Notes under the pieces: model-generated
The model's database searches: none
What the model saw: the letters and a program-made list of their open reading frames with translations, nothing else
Told to the model about the DNA's origin: nothing
Source of the DNA: Rallus limicola
Taxonomy: Eukaryota > Chordata > Aves > Gruiformes > Rallidae
Length of the DNA: 64,000 bases
NCBI GenBank assembly: GCA_022605955.1
Contig: JAKCOZ010000008.1
Span: 18,471,583-18,535,582, forward strand
Reading direction: 5' to 3'
Program-made: the position numbers and the translations under genes
Shown: piece after piece, positions 1 through 48,110 of the stretch
Layout of the letters: each line of letters starts with the position of its first letter
How positions within the stretch are numbered: the stretch's first letter is position 1

Positions 1-36422
<36,422 letters not shown>

Positions 36423-36640
36423 CTAACCTCTCTGCCTGCTGCATCTCCGGCCATCTTCCCCCGCGCATCCCGCAGCTCCGTGTGAGCCTCTCCACGGCTG
36501 AAGACACTACGAAGTCCTGTACGGGGCGGCGGACTTGGCGTGTTCAGGCCGCGGCGCTGCCGGCAGACCCCAGGCAGCCCTCCGGGCCTCCCCAGGACTG
36601 AACACGGGGACCAGGGAAAGGACTTGGAAGAAGCCACATC

Positions 36641-39600
36641 GCATGGCTGGGTGCTGGAAGGCACCTGTTAGGCCGGTAACGTGAGCACAGCGCTCAAAGG
36701 TGCAAGCGTTACTGTCGATTTAAATCTGAGAACGTGTTAAAACACATCCGTTTTCATCAGCGATGGAGGCTGCAAAGAGGCTAAATTGCCCTTTGATAGG
36801 TAGGGCCCCTTAGGTAGCAGAGCTGTGCCATAGCACCTCAGGGTGGACAGGCCTCGGCCCCCAAGGGCCGTGCGCAGGTGAGAAGTGGTCCCCTTGGCTC
36901 ACCAGAATCAAGTGACTCAAACAAATATGGTAGATAAAAATCGTAATTAAACATCTGTACTGCTTACCATTACACAAGATGAGGCAAAAAAAACTGTGGC
37001 TAGATTAAAGCCTGCTAATACTAGTAGTTGCTTTTCCTTCCATCCTTTTAGTGGCCTCAGTGTTTATGTAATCAGCAGGGTTTTACTTACTCTGAAGTAA
37101 TTAAGAAAATAGGTATTTGTGCATTCTGCAATCTCACTCCTACTTTAAATGCTTTCCATTTAAAGATTTACAGAGATCTGGAAGAGCAGTAGCAGATTTC
37201 TGTAGGTTTTAGACTCTTACTTCCTACTGCAGCAGGAATTCAAGGTAACTAGAACTAATAATGAAAATATGTGAGTAAGAGAGTTTTCAAAGTCAGCACA
37301 AATTAAAAGCAGAAATGAGTTTCATTGTTAAGGAAGTATGATGAAGTGTGATTAAAAGTTAAAAAAATACACATAACACAACCTGTTAGATCCTTTATTC
37401 AGCTCTGGTTAGGTTCAGGATAATAAGTAAACTTTTTTTGTGAAGCTTATTCAGGGAAGGCTTTTAGTTGACAGATGTTATTCCAAAAAGGAAAGCAAGT
37501 TACTTCTGGTTTGCTGAGAAAGCTGAAGAAAGAATTAACTCCGCACTACTGCTTTAATAATTCATCAAGTGTGTCAGCAGGTTGCAAATATGGAATCATT
37601 TGTGTACTATGCTTCCATTTTTCTCACATGCAACACTTAAGCTAAATACAGAGGCTGTTAACAGTAGAAGAAAAATATTGCACATTTTTGTGTTAAACTA
37701 ATGATGCCTCTCAGTCTTATTTTGAAAAGCTAGGTGATTAATATATTTTCATAAACACACATTAGAAATTCTCTGCCACAAAACTAAAGGTCAGCAAAAC
37801 TTGGAAAAGGAAGTATTAAATTGTCATTCAATATTAAGCTTAACACCAAGACTAGACAAACTTGTTAGTAGAGAGGGCCTTTCTGCCAGCAATAGCATGG
37901 AAAAAAAAGACAGCAACAGCAGAGGCCAAATCAATCAGTACAGAAAAATGGGTTACTCACTATTGATGGAAAACAGCCAACTTCCCCATCTGTACTCAGT
38001 TGTGGCAGGGGGTGGTTTCAGTTCCCGAGCTGTGAATTTCTGCAGTGGTCCTGCCCTATCACTATCTAAACTGCTGGTTTACATCCAATACCATTATAGT
38101 AAATTACAATAATCCCAATTGTTGTCCAATTTGTCCCACTAATCCTACAGCTTCAGGAATTTCTAGTGTGTGCACTATGCAATTTGTTAAACAGCTTTTA
38201 CAGGAAAAACATTTTCAGTGTGGCAATTTTATAAATAGCAGCACCTGTTGGAAATGTTGCATGTATTTAAGGTACGACTCAAGAAAAACATCAGAGCCTC
38301 AAGAGTCGGGTAAAATAATCAAAAAGAAAGCCACTAACCCTGAAGTGGTGAGTCGGTGCCAAGTAGGTGCCAGTAGGCCAAGCTGCCTTTGAAAAGCAGG
38401 TCCTCTGCTGGAGACCTGGGAGAAGAGCCCTGCAGTATTGAATTCTCAGTTGTTCAAAGCACTTCAGTTCTTCCACAAGACCTTTCAGACACTGGAAAGA
38501 ATAGCAATCTGCAGATTTTGGAGATTCCAGTGAAAAAGCTAGGACTTATTTAAAATCACTATTCTCCAAATTGAAGACAGTTCAGAAGAGTCCTGTTCAA
38601 ATACGGGTTAGTCTTTCCTTGTGCTTGAAAACACAGGACTCCAAGAGATTGCCAGGGTCACTGAGTCCAGTCATCGTATGATTGATTCCAAAGAGGCTTT
38701 GCATAACAAGGCTACAACTAAAACTAGCACTACTTAAAACCCTGTAGACCACCATGGGAGAAGACTTAAGCCAGTGCTTCAATCTCTCTATAGTCCCCAG
38801 CAGCATCCTCTGCAAAATAGGGAAAAAAAAAAGTTTAGAATAAAATAACTCAGACTTCATTTCTAGGTTTGAGGGATTTAGACAAGAATAGCATTAGCTC
38901 TTACAATAATATTTCAGACCAATTAGTTAACTTTAAATATAAACAAACCTGTTTAAATATAAACATACCTGTATAACGTCCAAAGCAAGCATGCATCTGG
39001 GTCTCATAAGCAATGGTACATACACTAGCACACACCCACTCCTTTTTCTGAGCACATAGGCAGCAGATGCAACCTGAACAGCCATATGACCTAGCACAGA
39101 CCAAGCCAGAGTGAGAAGGAACTAGTCTACTCTCATTTCTACCTCAAGGTAACAAAACTAGCTTCTCAAAAAAAAAAAAAAAAGCCTAATACTGCAGTTA
39201 TGACCATCACACAGCATAACAGCTCTCTGTAATTATGTAAATTGAATCTGAAAGCCTCTAATCTGGTAGCAGTGAGGGACAGCTGTGCTTTAAATGACAT
39301 CATGAGATATGAAGGCTGATATGACAGCAGATGGTGCTCATGGGAGTGGACTAAATGCCTTCAAACCTCCCTTTCTCTACTAGCGAATATATAGTTAAGT
39401 AAGTAATGTGCCCATTATTGTCACTAGAATGCTTGCTTTCATCAAAGCTTGCAGCTTTGTTTCTGCTCACAGAGAAGATGTGCTAATCTTGACAATTCAC
39501 ATTGCAAAAAGTATCAATACTCAGGAAAACCTTTGATTCCGAAGTCACTGTCAGCTGCGTTCTCACTCTCACTAAAGTTAATGTCTATCAGAGCATAATG

Positions 39601-42600
39601 ACCTTACAAAATAACCCCCTTTTTTCCTCTAGGTTGAAGACCTTGATGCATTTGCCTCTTCCTTTGTCCTTGTAAACCTTTGCAAGCTGTTCCACTCTGC
39701 AAATTTACTCCTTAAACTCAGGTAGGAGGATTTTGTGTTCTGGATATTAATAATCAATGAACCAGTAACCATTAAGCTGGGGTTTATTGTTATATAGTCA
39801 AATGGATCTTTTAATTATTTCCTCCTATGCCATACTCCAAGCTGTTACCGGTCCTTGCGATAGAAACTCCCACTGACTTTCTGGTAAGTGCAGTCAGTGC
39901 CACAATACAAGCCATTGTGATTAGTGACTGTTAGAAACAGTGACATACTGTTCTTTTTCATATGAATATCAAAGCCTTTTTCTTAAGTATTATCTCACTG
40001 TTCTATCAGGCCAGGGATGTAGGAAATGCATCTTTGTCTCAACCACTCTGAATTTGATGGGCCTTGAAGGAGGGGGCTTAAAGGAATAGTGGAGCCTGCT
40101 GGAGCTTCTCTGCAGAGCTTGAGAACAGACACAGCCTTGGTCTTCTTAGACTTTGTTCCACAACATCACAGCTAGCATTCCATAGGAGGAACCACTGTTA
40201 AAGTAGTTAAATCTTCACATCCTCCCAATCCAGTTTTTCAGATGAGACCACGAGAACACATTTTGCTGTTAACTTGCTGTTGCTAGTTAAATGAAATCAC
40301 CAGTTTAACAGCTCATTCCAGCATCATAAGCACCAGTGGCTCATTACCTAAATCATGATGGCACACCAATGATTTTGTTCAATAATCAGAACTGTGCATA
40401 CATTTGGAATATTTACACACATATTGGCAACAATAGCCTTTTTGCAGCAGATGTCTTTTGAAACCTGCAGAAATCAGAGTTTCTGCTATGAATTTAGGAT
40501 ATAGTCACATGGACTAAATATTGTTGCTTTTGAACTACAGTTGTGGAGGTGTCTGGCTTACTGAGGCTTCTAGCAGGAATGAACGCTGTAGCTGTGAATG
40601 GATAAAACTCAAACATAGAAAAGAATTGATCTAGGAACTTCTGTGCCTTTCATCACTGTAGGATATGAACATCTCATGCATATCAATAAATTAATCTTCC
40701 CATACCAAAAGGCTGGGAAATATAATTATCACAATTTCACAACTGGAAACAGAAAGCTTAAGGGATTTGCTAAAGGTTATCCAAGAAGTCTGTAGCAAAA
40801 CTGGGGCTATAACACATATTTTCTCAGGATGGGATTTCACACAACCTGTCAGCAAGATCAGGGACCTAATCTGGCTGACAGCTAATTCCTGGTCTGGCTC
40901 AGCTGACAACATTAGCTAGTTCACCATGCAGCCAAGCAAGTGATAGGATAAACAAGAGAGACATGAGAAAAATGTGGCCAATAGCAGGGAATATACCACC
41001 GTTTACGCAGGAACACAGTTTTAGCTTTGTTAGATGGTCATGAAATGACACTAAGTCCAAAACAAATAACTTAATTATAAAAGGCTATTCATCATTTGAG
41101 TAAATGATCCTAGCCTTTCCTCATTTTATATTTATAGGATCAGGGAAGGACAGTTCATGCTTTACTGGAAAGCTACAAACTTCAATTCAGGAATGTTTAT
41201 AAAGTGCTTGAGTTCTTGGGATTGAAACACTTCAAAATGCTTTTCTTTCAGTTTAGTAGATGTAAGCTGAAATTATTTTGTCATATAATCCAAATGCCTT
41301 CAGTGTGCCTGTATATAAAACCCAACCATTAAACAAAAATCTGTGATTACATTTTATATTTTTTATTTTTATTTTTTCTGATAGAAAACCTGAGATCTGA
41401 TGGGTACTGCTTTCTGGGAAATCAAAATGACAGTTAAAACCAAACTAAACATTGCTCATATTTCATGCTTTCTTTCCAGCATTATGATTTTCAAATGAAA
41501 AATTAACATGTCCAGAGCTGCTGGCTAAATTTCCCCTCAAGGAATTCAACAAGATTCCCAGTCCAACTTAAGCATTACAAAGTGTTCGGGCTCCTATCTC
41601 TCAGGGCACCTTGCTCTGCTTTCACAGGACTGGCAGAACTCCTCAACCCAGGTCATCCTCAAGGAAGAAAGCTGTTTAATGAAGAGCTCCTGCTTGAGCA
41701 AGCTGTGTCAGGGAGCAGCAAGTGCTGGGCTGCCCTGTGAGGGCAGGTGGGCTGGGAGCTAGGGGCAGTGACAGCAGTAAGCAGGGAGCAGTCTGACAGG
41801 ACCCCAGCTAGGTGATGGGGGGCAGTCCCAGGGCTGGCAGCCTGGGTTGGTGACAGTCTGATGACTGACAGGCAAGTCTGTAGGGACAGGATGGGTCCAA
41901 GATGCAGCTGGGAAGCTCAGTCAGCAAGACAGGGCCAGGATCAGTGGAGTGCAAGACTGAGCACTACTACAACGTAGTAGGCTGAGGCAGGGACCAAGCA
42001 TAGCTACAGTGTGGTTCAGGCAAGGATCACCGGCAAGGGCCTCAGCTTGAACGATGACCCAGGCGAGGCTTCTCATGGCTACTTTTTGCAACTTGTCTGT
42101 TATGACAGCACGTAGATCTAAGGTTACAGAGCAGCACCATGTCCTACTGGCCTTGAGTACAGACAGCAAAACACCTAGGAGTAGGGAAGGAAGTTATAGA
42201 TCCAGTTGGTATGCTCAGAGCCCTGTCAACATGGGCTCAGCATTAAGAAGTCTCAAGTGTTTCTCTTGTTGGGTGTGTTTGCCATGCCCACTATTTATTT
42301 CCAGTCACAGGACAGAGCAAAGTACTGTCAGCATAGTTTCAGATTTGGATTCAGAAAACTGCCAATTGCTATTTTTCCCTCTACTCTAATAAAGTGCTGA
42401 AACATGGCAATCTACCCAAAGGGGAAAGATCAGAATTTGCCATTCTTTCCTATTTATCAGTTAAAGCTCACAAAGCTTCCTAGTCCAAAGACAAGCTATG
42501 GAATAATGTCTGAAACAAAAATCTGGCAACAAATGAGTAGTATCTACTCTAGGAATATTAAAATGCCAGTCAAGGCATTAAAAATAGAACTCAAATCTAA

Positions 42601-44118
42601 AGAAAAATCTCTCTTCCTTGGAACAATGGAGTACTTTACAATTCCTGAACAGTCTAATTCCTTTCTCTCCTATTTGTAAGAAAGGCTAAAAAATACAGTA
42701 ACAATTGCTTTGGATGTACACAGTGTTAGAAAAACATTTGTTGACTCAAATATTTAGATTTTAGTCTTCTTTAAAAGACATTTAACAATTGTTTTGGGTG
42801 TTACACCATTTGTGTAATTGAAGAAAAGGAAGCTTTAAGTGTGGCAGTATAAACAACTTCATTCTCTAATGCATCCCTCATTGTTTTTTTATTTCTTTAA
42901 AAATCTTATTTATCTATGAATGACAGAATCCTAAACTCATCAGTGCTATGATTTTAATAGTCAAGAAACAGATTAGGCACAACCTATATTTAAGTTTTAT
43001 TGACATATCATTAAAACAAAGAAAACACACCCAGCAGATGTTATTCAGATGCTTCACTGTAGAAGTCCTACATTTAGTATATACTACTAAGTATAACATG
43101 CCAATAAATTCCTTGTAATTTTGTTTCAATCATTAAAATTATAGAGTGCATGAAAACCAAATACCATGGTATAGGCAGGACTTGTTGTTACAGTCTGTAA
43201 GGCATCCTCTTCAAATATGGTGATCAAAATCAGAGCTCTGACCCAGTACTCTGGCCAGTATGATTGCACCCACAAATCCAATTATAGCAGTGGAAACCAC
43301 ACTTCGACTAGTTCTGTTTGCTCTGCTCATGTAAGGGTGCTTATTGTACTAAAATGAAAACTTAATTTTGCCAATATACAGGAAAACATATTTGCAAATG
43401 GTGCCAATAAAGAGCAGTTTTTCCTTAGTTGGTAAACAAGCTGTGTAGGCACAGCTTTGTCTTACCAGTGATTACACCAACACATGGCATAGTGCTGGTA
43501 TGAAAGTACTCACTGATATAGGTCATAGCACTTACAGTGCTATGGGTCACACAGTGTCAGCTGAAGTGGTGTAGTTCTGGGATGTGATCTTTGAGTGGCA
43601 CCAGAGAGAGCTGTATGGGAAGAGGATGCTACAAGCAAGGAGAGTAGGCATAGATCACTCTGAGATGTGTAAGGTCCACAGTGAATATGGCTGGGTAACA
43701 ACCAAAAGGTAACAACAAACCAATAGTATGTGATGGGAAGAATGGGTCAGCTGGAAGCTCTAGGAAAAATAAATATCTGACAGTACAAGAGACAACAGTA
43801 AGATATTTAAACAGAGCTTTCATATGAATCTGTAGTGTCAGTGAAAAAAAAACCCTCAGGGAGTAGCACTTAATTTCATATGTAACTAAAAACCTTTAAC
43901 ACATCATGCACATCAGACCCTGTTTACTTAGAAGTTTACTACAATGCTGAATTACAAAGACTTGAGCATTACATATATATACATATTATATATATACTAC
44001 ACATATATTTGAAATCTATGAGAGCAATGTCTTTTAACCAAGAGAAAGTAGAACCATAAGGGAATATGCAACCTGCCTAAGCTGTGCACCTTTAGGATCT
44101 TTCTTTGGTTTCCTACAG
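36641..44118. other. 5' intergenic flank of STK39, no gene recognised
   Basis: AT-rich DNA beyond the CpG island. ORFs here are short and domain-free. It includes a 20 bp tandem duplication at 38932-38971, a 16-base A run at 39168-39183, a GC-richer unassigned segment at about 41640-42130, a short perfect hairpin at 43524-43544 and an AT-repeat patch near 43972-44010. In other amniotes the next gene on this side is CERS6, but none of its exons is visible. Confidence 0.75.
38932..38971. repeat. 20 bp tandem duplication
   Basis: Two adjacent copies of a unit containing TTTAAATATAAACA.ACCTG with one mismatch between copies. Intergenic; no evident function. Confidence 0.75.
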
Positions 44119-44209
44119 TGGATTGGCTTGTGGCTGGAACTGTGAACAGATATTTGATTCCCAGTGTTTCAGCAGTCCAAAATCTTGGCTAGCCCGCTGA
44201 CATGTTGAG
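44119..44209 (+). ncRNA. Candidate spliced exon (possible lncRNA)
   Basis: A 91 nt block preceded by a long pyrimidine tract ending TTTCCTACAG and followed by a consensus GTAAGTAAA donor. All three plus-strand frames contain a stop, so it would be non-coding or UTR. This is splice-site pattern recognition only; such pairs also arise by chance in 28 kb of intergenic DNA. Confidence 0.25.
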
Positions 44210-47200
44210 GTAAGTAAAGCTGTCCACTCTAGGAAAGATGCTGCAGAGGGTGGAAAACATCGTGATGTTCCATGTAGAACTGAAATCCAGCACAGTCCTG
44301 AGAGAGAGAAAGGTGGCAGAACTCAAAATCCAGGAAGACCTGCAGGTGCTTCTAACAACAGCAGCACGAAAGCAATACCTGATATACAGAAAACAAAGAC
44401 ATGCCATGAAAACGTGTGCTTCCCTGAGTGAACAAGAGTGAAAGGCAGGCAGGTAAATAACAACTAGGTCAAAAAACCAGATGATTGACTTAAACAAAAC
44501 ATGGCCTATGATTGCCAAAAATATATCTAAAGAGCAGAGCCTCCAAAGTTCAGGCCATTAGAACAGGTTGGGACAGTAGGTGTCCAACTCCACTTACTGA
44601 TTCCAGAGAAAGATCCCACCGAGTCAAGTTTTTTACAAGAGAGCACTGATCTTTAAGATGTTAGAGAAATGTGTAACAAGAATTATGGGTTATTTGTAGA
44701 TATTAAAAAACAAACAAAAGAGTTAATAACATTTTGTGTTGGCCTCATAGCTTCTGTGACATCAGATTAACTGTGGAAGCTTGTGATAGTCACGGTGGAG
44801 ACAAAAGGGTATGTCCTGGTGGCAGAAAAAAAAAAAAAGTGAGGAGACACAGGTGAAATCTTTCATAGGTTTGTTTATGCTGATGGCAAAAATATGTAAT
44901 TTAATAGTCTAAATTTGCTGGAACAGATATGTAAAAGGAGTATCTCAGCTAAGTAACTGGTTGACAAAGGTCAGGCTTGTTTAGCTATAATAAATATTCT
45001 AGGTTTCAGTTTACGTGGCACAAGTTTAAGCACGCCACAATAAAGTTGGTCATCTTATTCCCTTAATTCAGCGGGATAGCTGATAGTCATTTTAAAGTAA
45101 TACCATTTATACTAAAGAGGATTGTAGTGAAACAGTGTCAGATTTAGTTTCATTGATGCCATATCCTGTTATTTAGTAGTGCGAAGTATAATTTAACAAT
45201 TCTAACAATGAGTCATTGTTGGTCACCTGCAGGTGGTTTTGATAGAAAACTCCAAACTAGAATCCTAATAACGGAAGAAGCTGGAGGCAGAAGACGACAT
45301 GGGATGTGCAAACCTCTAAAGAAATAGAAAACCTCAAATAATAAAGGTGGTGAGTACCTCGGAATTTATGTCTCTGAAAAAAAGACAAAAAATGGAAATA
45401 AGTCATCACAACTATCAGAGATGACCGATGAGATCATCTCCAGTCAGAGACAGTGAAAGGAACATTAGCCACCTCCAGAAAGAAGATCATGGACCTATAG
45501 AATAAGATGTAAGAGTGATAATTTGCTGCAGAACTGAGGCAAGACCATGAAAACCCCTGATACAAAACAACCAGAACAAATTAATTTTCCAGATCAACAG
45601 TGGCAATGAGAATACACGTAATTTTTAAGTTATAAGCCACTTAAGTAGGCTCCATTTATCACCTGGAAATTTAAAAAATACCCATATGTGTTTAAAAGCT
45701 ATCCAGAAAGAAAGGGGAAGCACTAAGATCAGCTGAGGACTTTTATGTGGTCACTTACAGCACCTCAGCTGAAGGGCAAGAACTCCTTTCTCTGCTACAA
45801 GCTTTTTAGCAAGTGGATACCTGTATGTATTCCAAGAATTTATTAATAGGATAGATAAGGAAGACCAAACAGGTTTTGTACTTGCTTTTACATCTGACAG
45901 CTTTTCTCTAATTGGCAGAAACATGGTAGACTTTAATTACAGGAAAGGAAATGAGTATTTCCTCCACTGCTTTGTCAGACAAGGAAGAGTTCTTTTTTGT
46001 TAAAGTAAGAGTTCTTTTTTGTTAATTCTCCAAAGACTCCCAGCAAGTGATAGTACAGAAAGGGCTTTTTGTTGTCTTTCCCTCAAAGGGACAAGTTTAT
46101 GTCATCTCTTTTATACTTCTGAAGTTATGTAAGAGTATTTTTCACTGGTTGAAATGTAAACTCAAAATATGTAGGAGTTATAACATTTGCAAGATATATT
46201 TCTTCTGCTGCAGTAAAATCAAACTATTTTTAATGAAGCAGATAACAAGGGTTCCTTTTCACACTAATTGTGTGCATATTTATATTCTCTGATAGAGTTC
46301 ACTGTATGAATGCTGTAGTGAACAATTAAACAACAGCAGACTTACAGAGACAGAGTGAGAAATTAGGAAAGATATTTACTTTTTTGATTCAGATCTTGTC
46401 TGACAAAGGTTTTAAATAAAATAATGAAGTAATACATTTCATTAGTGCCTTAGATTCTGGGCTGTAACATAAGTTACTTCAATTAACATTTGCACTACAG
46501 ATAGTACTAGTCCTCTTCAAAGCTGTTTAGAAATTCTGGCAAAGTATTTATCCATCTGTGTAACCTCTATGAAGCACTGGTATACGAACTAGTCCAAAAG
46601 CAGGGGGAAGAATTTAAATCAGTTTAAATGTGTTTTACTCCCAAATGACAAGTATTTCAGATTTAAAAAGAGAAAAATATTTGCCAGGTATATTTGCAGA
46701 GAACTTAAATGTGACTCACTATAAGTGCAGGACTCAGCCCTAGTGTCTAAGGCTCACTGGCATCTTTACAAGCGAAGCATCAGCATGCAAATGATGAGAC
46801 CCTTCAGGGAAACTGCCTCTGCTGACTGGGACTGACCTGGAGCTGGAAGTCGTGCTGCTCATTCACCATTACTATTAGAACTGTTTTCTTAGGGCACGTA
46901 TCCAACCATATTTAAACACCTGTGCACCCCAATGGCAATGTGAGAACTCTGAACAAGCCTCAGGATTCCAAACTTGCTATTACTTTTAAATGGAAATCTT
47001 ACCTTCTGCAGACCTGGGCAGTGATTCAAGTACTAGATAAATACATCAGGCAGGCTGCCTTCAGCCATGGGCAATTGCAACCTGACACACACACTATGAA
47101 TCAGAAAAGTAACCTGTATTGATTTGTATTAGTGCTGATCTCATATTCCTCAGCAAGATTCAGGTGGCATTTCTATCTCTTGGTGAAATATAACTTCATA

Positions 47201-47602
47201 CTGCAGAAGCAAGCCCAGCAAAAGCCAAAGAACTACTTTCAAATGAGAGATTTCATAACAGAAAGAGCTTATGTTTTTTCAAGTTTTAAAGTGTTTCTAA
47301 CATAGTGCCTCACAAGTTGCTGAGCAGGCTAGCCTGGATGCTAGACCCACCTGCTTAATGGACAAAGAGTAATACCACAGACAGAAAAACAGACTTCCCC
47401 CAGCTGCAGCGTCAACATAGTCAGACTCCACCACCATCAGTCTACAGTGTCTCTGCAGAGAAAGCCACCAAGCATCATTTAGCAGCAGCCCCAAACTGCA
47501 AGGAGACCATGAACTGATTTCAGTACAGCTGCCACTCAGCCAGGAGACAGGGCCAGGTACACGCTGTAATCAGAGGCAAAAGGACCATCAGTTTCTAGGT
47601 TT
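44210..47602. other. Intergenic segment, no gene recognised
   Basis: AT-rich with a purine-rich stretch at about 45230-45560. A 67-codon ORF at 44238-44441 directly follows the candidate exon and is rich in charged residues, but has no recognised domain. Otherwise only short chance ORFs. Confidence 0.65.
45985..46025. repeat. 22 bp tandem duplication
   Basis: Two copies of AAGAGTTCTTTTTTGTTAA spaced at a 22 bp period. Intergenic. Confidence 0.75.
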
Positions 47603-47607
47603 GTAGG
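47603..47607. repeat. Left target-site duplication GTAGG
   Basis: Five bases immediately before the LTR, repeated exactly after it. Confidence 0.85.
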
Positions 47608-48105
47608 TGTCATAGTTTAACCCAGCAGGCAGCTAAAACAACTACAGAGCCATATGCTCACTGGGATGGGAGAAAGAATCAAAAAGAAAAAGGTAAAACT
47701 CCTGGGTTTTGACAAAGACATAAAAGGAAAGACAAAATAATACAAAACAAGAGATGCACAGCACAACTGTGCATCACCCACTGATGGATGCACAGCTAGT
47801 CCCAGAGCTGTGTTCATGCCCCTGAGCAGCCTCCCTCGTTATATAATGAGCATGATGTCATATGGTATGGAATATCCCTTTATCCAGTCTGGGTCAGCTG
47901 TCCTGGCTCTGTCCCCTCCCAACTTCTTAGGCAGCCACTGCTGCCTTGCTGGTAGGGCAGTATGAGAAGCTGAAAAGTGCCTGACTGCTTTGCAACAACT
48001 AAAATGTTAGTGCATTATCAACATTATTCTCATCCTAAATCCAACCACAGCACTTTACCAGCTGCTAGGAAGAAAATTAACTCTATAGCAGATGAAACCA
48101 GGACA
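47608..48105 (-). mobile_element. Solo LTR of an avian endogenous retrovirus
   Basis: A 498 bp element starting TGTCATAGTTTAACCC and ending AAACCAGGACA on the plus strand, so both ends carry the TG..CA termini with TGTC/GACA inverted ends. It is bounded by a perfect 5 bp duplication (GTAGG). The reverse complement is the transcription sense: it has a CRE-like ATGACATCAT motif (47852-47861) and then an ATTATATAA TATA-like box (47839-47847). The sequence is recognisable as a common avian LTR family; I do not assign a library name. A 5 bp duplication fits an ERVL-like integrase. No internal viral genes flank it, so it is a recombination-derived solo LTR. Confidence 0.9.
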
Positions 48106-48110
48106 GTAGG
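48106..48110. repeat. Right target-site duplication GTAGG
   Basis: Exact copy of the five bases before the LTR, confirming the insertion boundaries. Confidence 0.85.

Noticed and set aside
38615..38830. Possible additional old CR1 fragment (GTCACTGAGTCCAGTCAT block)
   Set aside because: Only one short phrase resembles CR1-type tails; the rest does not match landmark blocks, so it was not listed as a feature.
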